Assembly (NCBI GenBank): GCA_964576135.1
Contig: CAZNTZ010000024.1
Location: 1 to 9,490, forward strand
DNA from: CAZNTZ01 sp964576135
GTDB taxonomy: Bacteria; Pseudomonadota; Alphaproteobacteria; Rs-D84
Length of the DNA stretch: 9,490 nt
Reading direction: 5' to 3'
This document shows, in pieces, positions 5,461 to 9,490 of this stretch (position 1 is the first letter of the stretch; every line of letters starts with the position of its first letter). The position numbers and the translations under genes are program-made. Below the pieces are notes generated by a model. It was not told where the DNA came from. It saw only the letters and a list, made by a program, of their open reading frames with translations, and made no database searches.

Positions 5461-7387
5461 GCCATGGATTATCATTCATTATTAAATAAAACAATTCTTG
5501 GTTATCTGACCCTGGATTTTTTATAATTGGTCGAACCACATACACATCAATATTGCAAAGCGATGATTCACTGCGCCCTTTATCGGCCATTTCATCATTT
5601 GTATTTTGAACATCTTCGGTAAATTTTTCTGCAAAATCCATTGCTTGTAAATATGCAGCGTCATCATCCGTAGGATTCACAGAATCTCCAGCCCACATCA
5701 ACCACATTCCGTGATTTACGACATTTTCCTGCCCCTCAAGATCGTCAGCAGACAATAATCCAAGCGGTTTGAATTGAATATTACTTGTAAAGTCACCCGT
5801 AGATGTTTCTGACCAATCGTACATATCGCCGGCAAATTTTACAGCGCTGTAAACCAAACCTGCGTCGCGCTCCATCTTTGCAACTGCGCCGATATTTCTC
5901 ATTGTATTATGAAATAACCAATCACTGATTTTTGCCACCCGGGAACTCATCATTCCACGTGCAACTTTATTTCCACGACTTATCACTTTGTTTGCGCGCG
6001 CCATTGCACGCATTGTTTGCAGAATACCTTTAGATGCACGAATCGGTCGTGAAATTACATTGCCGCGTTGCGGAACACGCCAAGCCTTAAGATCACGACG
6101 TAATTTCAAAACTTCTTCTAGCTGTTTGTTCGCATTATTATATTTTTTAACATCATCTAATTTTTCTAATTCTTTTTGTTGGTCAGTCAAAAGTTTAAAA
6201 TCATCGGCCTTTGCCTTGGACATATTTTTCATATTTTTATCAAGTTCTGCTATTTTATCCGCTTTGACTTTCTTTAGATTTTCAAGATTTTGGATATCTT
6301 TGGATGTATCTGCAAATTTTTGTGCGTTTTTTATTTTATTTTCAAGTTTTACAATATTTCCATTGATTGATTTTATATCATTAACAGAATTTACCATATT
6401 TTTATCTATATTTACCGCATTCATCAATTTATCGAAATCTGCCGCATTATCAAAAGATTTTTCAGTATCTGTTATCTTATTAAGGTCTTTTATTATATTT
6501 TCTGCCTTACGTGACTCTTGAATTATTTTTTCATAATTTTTTATTTTTTCCAATTGGCGTAATTCTTTAACACCTTTAACTAGATTCTTTGCTGTCCTTG
6601 TTGCACGAACACCCTTGGTCGCACCCAAAACAACTGTACCACCACCAACGGTTGCAACAGTTATTGCAACATCGGCGGCAACCTCTGCCCATGTAATCCA
6701 TTGTAAATTCACATCGCCAGCAATGTAATAATCATTTGAATCTTTGTCACCAACCGATACTGTTTTGTGACTGGCCAAATTTACAATATCATTATCATTG
6801 GCAAGCGCAGATTGCGATGTACACATTGCGCCCATTGACGCATTACTTTCTGGATAAAATTCAGATATATTATTTTCAAGATATTTCAAAGAAATCGTAT
6901 TATTTTTATCATTTCCAACATATTTATCAAGTGCCCCGGCCTTTACGACTAAAATTCCATACCAAGCAGGATCTGTATTTGTCCAAACATCGTTGCCGTT
7001 TGGATCTATTTTTTCCGAAGCATTCGTCGAAGGTAAACTGTGCTTATTAGCGGCCATCAGACGTTGTTGTAAAATCTTTTTCTGGGTTGAATAATTTATA
7101 ACTATTCTGCGCCCCCCCGCAAAAACATATTCAATTGGTGGAACAGTAAAATCATCCATTTCGTTAAGTGAGGCAACCTCTGGACAGGCGAGCACTTTTT
7201 TAATGGTATCTGGTAAACTGAATGTTTTATAAACCCAACCTTGGATAACCGATTCTGGGTCTGATTCGGATACCGCTGGGGCTGTTTGTGCCAATGCCCC
7301 AGAAAAAACCATTTGTGGACAATTTTCATTTGCAGCAAACGAAGTTGCTGTTATCATTGTAAAAATTGTGAAAATTAGTTTTCTCAT
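5450..7387 (-). CDS. Large exported coiled-coil protein of unknown function
   Basis: 645 residues; family not recognised. Signal peptide 1-18 (MRKLIF start, cleavage after TSFA). Region 19-225 is mixed, with Cys23, Cys68 and Cys189 and a VWTNTDPAWYGILVV segment (134-148). A hydrophobic stretch at 236-257 (small residues and Gly-rich) could be a membrane helix or a membrane-active segment. Residues about 262-440 form a long charged helical coiled coil, very rich in Lys, Asp, Asn and Glu. Region 440-520 is basic and Arg/Ala-rich. The C-terminal domain (about 520-645) has Trp-rich HGMWLMWAGDS, Cys611, then VYVVRPI and a final FYLIMNDNPWQIR. No RBS precedes the ATG: the likely promoter start is only about 3 nt upstream, so the mRNA is probably leaderless. 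If the 236-257 segment spans the membrane after a cleaved leader, the coiled coil would lie in the cytoplasm; if not, the whole chain is periplasmic or secreted. Confidence 0.85.
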   Translation of the reverse strand: MRKLIFTIFTMITATSFAANENCPQMVFSGALAQTAPAVSESDPESVIQGWVYKTFSLPDTIKKVLACPEVASLNEMDDFTVPPIEYVFAGGRRIVINYSTQKKILQQRLMAANKHSLPSTNASEKIDPNGNDVWTNTDPAWYGILVVKAGALDKYVGNDKNNTISLKYLENNISEFYPESNASMGAMCTSQSALANDNDIVNLASHKTVSVGDKDSNDYYIAGDVNLQWITWAEVAADVAITVATVGGGTVVLGATKGVRATRTAKNLVKGVKELRQLEKIKNYEKIIQESRKAENIIKDLNKITDTEKSFDNAADFDKLMNAVNIDKNMVNSVNDIKSINGNIVKLENKIKNAQKFADTSKDIQNLENLKKVKADKIAELDKNMKNMSKAKADDFKLLTDQQKELEKLDDVKKYNNANKQLEEVLKLRRDLKAWRVPQRGNVISRPIRASKGILQTMRAMARANKVISRGNKVARGMMSSRVAKISDWLFHNTMRNIGAVAKMERDAGLVYSAVKFAGDMYDWSETSTGDFTSNIQFKPLGLLSADDLEGQENVVNHGMWLMWAGDSVNPTDDDAAYLQAMDFAEKFTEDVQNTNDEMADKGRSESSLCNIDVYVVRPIIKNPGSDNQELFYLIMNDNPWQIR

Positions 7388-7396
7388 CTCATATTT

Positions 7397-7425
7397 ATTC
7401 TATCATAAAACCTTGCGGACTGCAA
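7397..7425 (-). promoter_or_regulatory. Promoter of the large coiled-coil gene, predicted leaderless
   Basis: On the minus strand TTGCAG (7425-7420) as -35 and TAGAAT (7402-7397) as -10 with a 17-nt spacer and TG at 7405-7404 (extended -10). By usual spacing the start falls near 7390, 3 nt before the ATG at 7387. No Shine-Dalgarno-like sequence precedes that ATG. Confidence 0.65.
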
Positions 7426-7441
7426 TTTTATGGTTTAGAAT
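7413..7441 (+). promoter_or_regulatory. Promoter of the winged-helix/birA operon, predicted leaderless
   Basis: TTGCGG (7413-7418) as -35 and TAGAAT (7436-7441) as -10 with a 17-nt spacer. By usual spacing the start falls at about 7448-7449, exactly at the ATG chosen for the winged-helix gene. Its -35 lies beside the -35 of the opposing promoter, and the two promoters overlap at 7413-7425. Confidence 0.6.
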
Positions 7442-7448
7442 GCAAAAA

Positions 7449-7832
7449 ATGTTATGCGATATAAAATTTTGGACTAATGACGCGGTCTGGAGCAGAATTC
7501 TATCCGACCTTGGGGCATTGCGCGTAAATGAAAAATCATCAGCTGATCTAATTTTTACTCAACCATCAAAAAAATTAAACTTGGTTGAATTACAATCATT
7601 TATTCTTGAAAACATTCAAAAAAATGAAAATAAAATACTGGAACGTATTGCCGGCGAAAATTATAAAGAACTTACCGGATCAATGCGAAAGCTGATTATT
7701 GATTTATCACGTGGTCCGGTTGCCCCTTATACAAATTCACATTCACTGGATACAACTGTTTATAATTTACGTAAAATATTCGGTCGCGATTTTATAATTA
7801 ATGAAGATGGAAAATACAAACTTGGCAAATAA
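7449..7832 (+). CDS. Winged-helix DNA-binding protein (OmpR/PhoB-like C-terminal domain)
   Basis: 127 residues from ATG 7449. The C-terminal half (about 74-125) reads like a response-regulator effector domain. It opens with ELTGSMRKLIIDLSRG (compare LT..E..LL..L...PG), has a candidate recognition helix in SLDTTVYNLRKIFG (compare VD.H...LRKKLG), and ends in a wing FIINEDGKYKL (compare V.G.GY.L). The N-terminal about 60 residues are too short for a full receiver domain and show no clear phospho-acceptor Asp pocket. So it is probably not a classical two-component regulator. The frame is open from 7368 and an in-frame ATG exists at 7440, but 7440 lies inside the predicted -10, and 7449 coincides with the predicted transcript start. 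It overlaps birA by 32 nt, implying co-expression and perhaps translational coupling. Its targets are unknown; birA or the divergent gene are natural candidates. Confidence 0.75.
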   Translation: MLCDIKFWTNDAVWSRILSDLGALRVNEKSSADLIFTQPSKKLNLVELQSFILENIQKNENKILERIAGENYKELTGSMRKLIIDLSRGPVAPYTNSHSLDTTVYNLRKIFGRDFIINEDGKYKLGK

Positions 7833-8505
7833 TTACAAACTTTTTTCATTTGAAAAAATCCCAAGCACGCAAACAACTGCTCATGAAATGATAAATGATG
7901 GTCGCGCGAATGATCATTTTGCAATAATGGCAGCAGCGCAAAGTGCTGGACGTGGACGTTACCGTAGAATTTGGGTTTCACATCATGGAAATTTATATGT
8001 AAGTTTTATATTTTCAGCACCGGAACGTGATCCAAGATTATCGTACGCGGTTGCAGTTGCGGTTGCAGAATCATTAAGAAATTTTGGAATCGAACCAGAA
8101 ATAAAATGGCCAAACGACATTTTAATCAAAGGCAAAAAAGTAAGTGGTATATTGATAGAGTATTCAAAAAACTTTGTTATCGTTGGTATAGGAATAAATA
8201 TTAAATCTAATCCAACTGTAACAGGTGTTGGATATACAACCACCAAACTTGATCTCTATAAAAAAGGTATCCAACGCGAAGAATTATTGGCTGTTTTAAT
8301 GACACAGCTTGATATATGGATACCAAAAATTAAACGCGGTAATTTTACAACTGTACGTAATCGCTGGACAGAGATGGCTTCGGGACTGAATCAAGAAATT
8401 AAATTCAAGGGTAAGAATGCGGTTTTATGCGGTATTAACGACGAAGGCGCTTTGGTATTACGCAGTAATAATGAATATATTCTTACCGTTGGTGATATTG
8501 GTTAA
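7801..8505 (+). CDS. birA: Biotin-[acetyl-CoA-carboxylase] ligase, monofunctional
   Basis: 234 residues; cytoplasmic. Forms biotinyl-5'-AMP and transfers biotin to the carrier-protein lysine of acetyl-CoA carboxylase. Catalytic domain: PSTQTTAHEM (21-30), the biotin/ATP loop SAGRGRYRRIWVS (48-60, family GRGR.GR.W), HGNLYVSF (62-69), KWPNDILIKGKKVSGILIE (102-120) and VIVGIGINI (126-134). A small C-terminal SH3-like domain follows (about 195-234, EGALVLR). It lacks the N-terminal winged helix of E. coli BirA, so by itself it should not repress transcription. The preceding overlapping gene does encode a winged-helix protein. Starts at 7801 and 7807 (both ATG, in frame) fit equally; neither has a clear RBS, which favours coupling to the upstream gene. 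The stop overlaps the stop of converging ffh. Confidence 0.95.
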   Translation: MKMENTNLANNYKLFSFEKIPSTQTTAHEMINDGRANDHFAIMAAAQSAGRGRYRRIWVSHHGNLYVSFIFSAPERDPRLSYAVAVAVAESLRNFGIEPEIKWPNDILIKGKKVSGILIEYSKNFVIVGIGINIKSNPTVTGVGYTTTKLDLYKKGIQREELLAVLMTQLDIWIPKIKRGNFTTVRNRWTEMASGLNQEIKFKGKNAVLCGINDEGALVLRSNNEYILTVGDIG

Positions 8506-9490
8506 GGTTTTAGATTTTTCATCAACGCGTCAATTCCACCCATATTTTGTAATTGTTTCATTTGACTGCGCATCTTATCAAAATTTTTCAAAACTTGTTC
8601 TACGTCCCGAACTGTTGTTCCACTGCCAAGTGCGATTCGATTTTTACGCGATGCAAAAATAATATCTGGGTTTGCACGCTCATGCGGGGTCATTGATTGT
8701 AAAATCGCAAGTTGCTTTGCCATGGCTTCGTCAGTCGCCCTGTCTTTCAAAGCACCAGATAATGCCGACATACCTGGAATCAATTTAATTAGACCCCCAA
8801 TAGAACCCATCTTTTTTATTTGTTTTATTTGGTTCATCATGTCATTCAAATCAAAATTTCCTGACATCATTTTTGACATCATATTTTCTGCATCACGTTC
8901 ACTTATATGTTCTTGGGCTTTTTCGACAAGAGATACAACATCGCCCATTCCAAGAATTTGTGATGCAACACGATCTGCATGAAATTCGCTGAGTGCATCA
9001 AGCTTTTCACCGGTACCAACAAATAATACAGGTGCACCGGTTTCTATCTTCATGGACAAAACTGCCCCACCCCGAGCATCTCCGTCAGCACGCGTCATAA
9101 CAAGCCCAGAAACACCTATACGTTCATTAAATACACGCGCAACATTTATTGATTCTTGCCCAGCCATAGCATCAACAGTCAATAAAATTTCTGTCGGTGT
9201 CAGTGCTTTCTTTAATTCAACCAATTCTTGCATTAAATCTTCGTCAATTTGTAAACGACCCGCAGTATCGATTATGATAATTTCATAATTTTTATTTATT
9301 ATTTCTGAATTAATTCTTTTTGTTATATCAATAACGGATTCAGAATTTTCAATTGGTAAACTATATACATTAACCTGTTTTGCTAAAATTTCTAATTGCT
9401 CGCGCGCGCCGGGGCGATATATATCTGTCGAAGCAATTGCCACAGATTTACCAAGTTTTTTATAATAAGCGGCCAATTTTCCAACAGTAG
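8502..9490 (-). CDS. ffh: Signal recognition particle GTPase Ffh (SRP54), 5' end outside window
   Basis: 328 C-terminal residues visible of about 450 usual. Ffh binds signal sequences and 4.5S RNA and delivers ribosomes to the membrane through FtsY. The frame enters from the right edge as TVGKLAAYY, the end of the P-loop helix (family GKTTT.GKLA), so the N domain and P-loop are outside. In order: STDIYRPGAREQL (G2 region), IIIDTAGR (G3), DAMAGQ, TRADGDARGG (G4; TR.D in place of TK.D), VGTGEKLDAL and FHADRVASQILGMGDVVSLVEKA. The Met-rich M domain then has MTPHERANPDIIFASRKNRIALGSGT, containing the SRP RNA-binding helix-turn-helix, and ends MKNLKP. An in-frame TTG at 9476 is internal, not a start. 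It converges with birA, with no terminator between them. Confidence 0.97.
   Translation of the reverse strand, partial: TVGKLAAYYKKLGKSVAIASTDIYRPGAREQLEILAKQVNVYSLPIENSESVIDITKRINSEIINKNYEIIIIDTAGRLQIDEDLMQELVELKKALTPTEILLTVDAMAGQESINVARVFNERIGVSGLVMTRADGDARGGAVLSMKIETGAPVLFVGTGEKLDALSEFHADRVASQILGMGDVVSLVEKAQEHISERDAENMMSKMMSGNFDLNDMMNQIKQIKKMGSIGGLIKLIPGMSALSGALKDRATDEAMAKQLAILQSMTPHERANPDIIFASRKNRIALGSGTTVRDVEQVLKNFDKMRSQMKQLQNMGGIDALMKNLKP

Noticed and set aside
5988..6521. 177-codon + strand open frame rich in Phe and Ser
   Set aside because: It is antisense to the Lys/Asp/Asn-rich coiled coil. The Phe/Leu/Ser composition is what the complement of such codons gives, with no RBS or domain.
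7368..7448. Longer start for the winged-helix gene at 7368 or 7440
   Set aside because: 7368 would overlap the divergent gene start and lies upstream of the promoter; 7440 lies inside the predicted -10. Neither has an RBS. If the promoter prediction is wrong, 7440 becomes possible.
7801..7832. Programmed frameshift fusing the winged-helix and BirA frames into one protein
   Set aside because: No slippery heptamer or stimulatory hairpin is visible in the overlap, BirA has its own in-frame ATGs, and the upstream frame ends cleanly after a complete wing (GKYKLGK).
1..9490. Insertion sequence, CRISPR array, toxin-antitoxin or defence cassette
   Set aside because: No transposase, terminal inverted repeats, regularly spaced repeats or known effector or antitoxin motifs are visible on either strand.

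Overview
The window looks like chromosome from an AT-rich alphaproteobacterium. The strongest evidence is a complete GcrA cell-cycle regulator, a family largely confined to Alphaproteobacteria. Ffh and BirA are ordinary bacterial housekeeping genes and fit this. The low GC, together with many lineage-restricted secreted, Cys-bearing and coiled-coil proteins, is reminiscent of uncultured host- or gut-associated alphaproteobacteria. That finer placement is an inference, not something the sequence proves.

Layout. (1) Bases 1-93 hold the 3' part of a tRNA-Glu(UUC) on + and a bidirectional terminator. (2) Bases 105-2418, on -, form a three-gene operon read from right to left: a short type IV prepilin peptidase, then two secreted proteins of unknown function. 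(3) Bases 2419-2489 are a divergent promoter region. Its + strand promoter has a GANTC (CcrM-type) site in the spacer. (4) Bases 2490-4978, on +, hold gcrA and, 17 nt later, a 635-residue single-span membrane protein with a cytoplasmic coiled coil and a small six-Cys C-terminal module. They end at a bidirectional terminator (4994-5020). (5) Bases 5034-7387, on -, hold a small cationic secreted Cys-rich protein with its own promoter and a 645-residue exported coiled-coil protein. (6) Bases 7388-7448 hold two back-to-back promoters with overlapping -35 regions; both appear to give leaderless mRNAs. (7) Bases 7449-8505, on +, hold a winged-helix protein gene overlapping a biotin-protein ligase gene (birA). 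(8) Bases 8502-9490, on -, hold ffh, cut by the window edge and converging on birA with overlapping stop codons.

How the genes may work together. GcrA is a sigma70 cofactor acting at methylated GANTC promoters, so a GANTC inside the promoter driving gcrA and the membrane protein suggests cell-cycle-timed expression of both. The prepilin peptidase implies a type IV pilus, Tad or pseudopilus-type system elsewhere in the genome. Its two co-transcribed secreted partners are candidate accessory proteins, although their leaders look like ordinary signal peptides. Five of the ten protein genes are exported or envelope proteins that I do not recognise. I saw no mobile element, CRISPR array or defence cassette. 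No gap between genes exceeds 300 bases.
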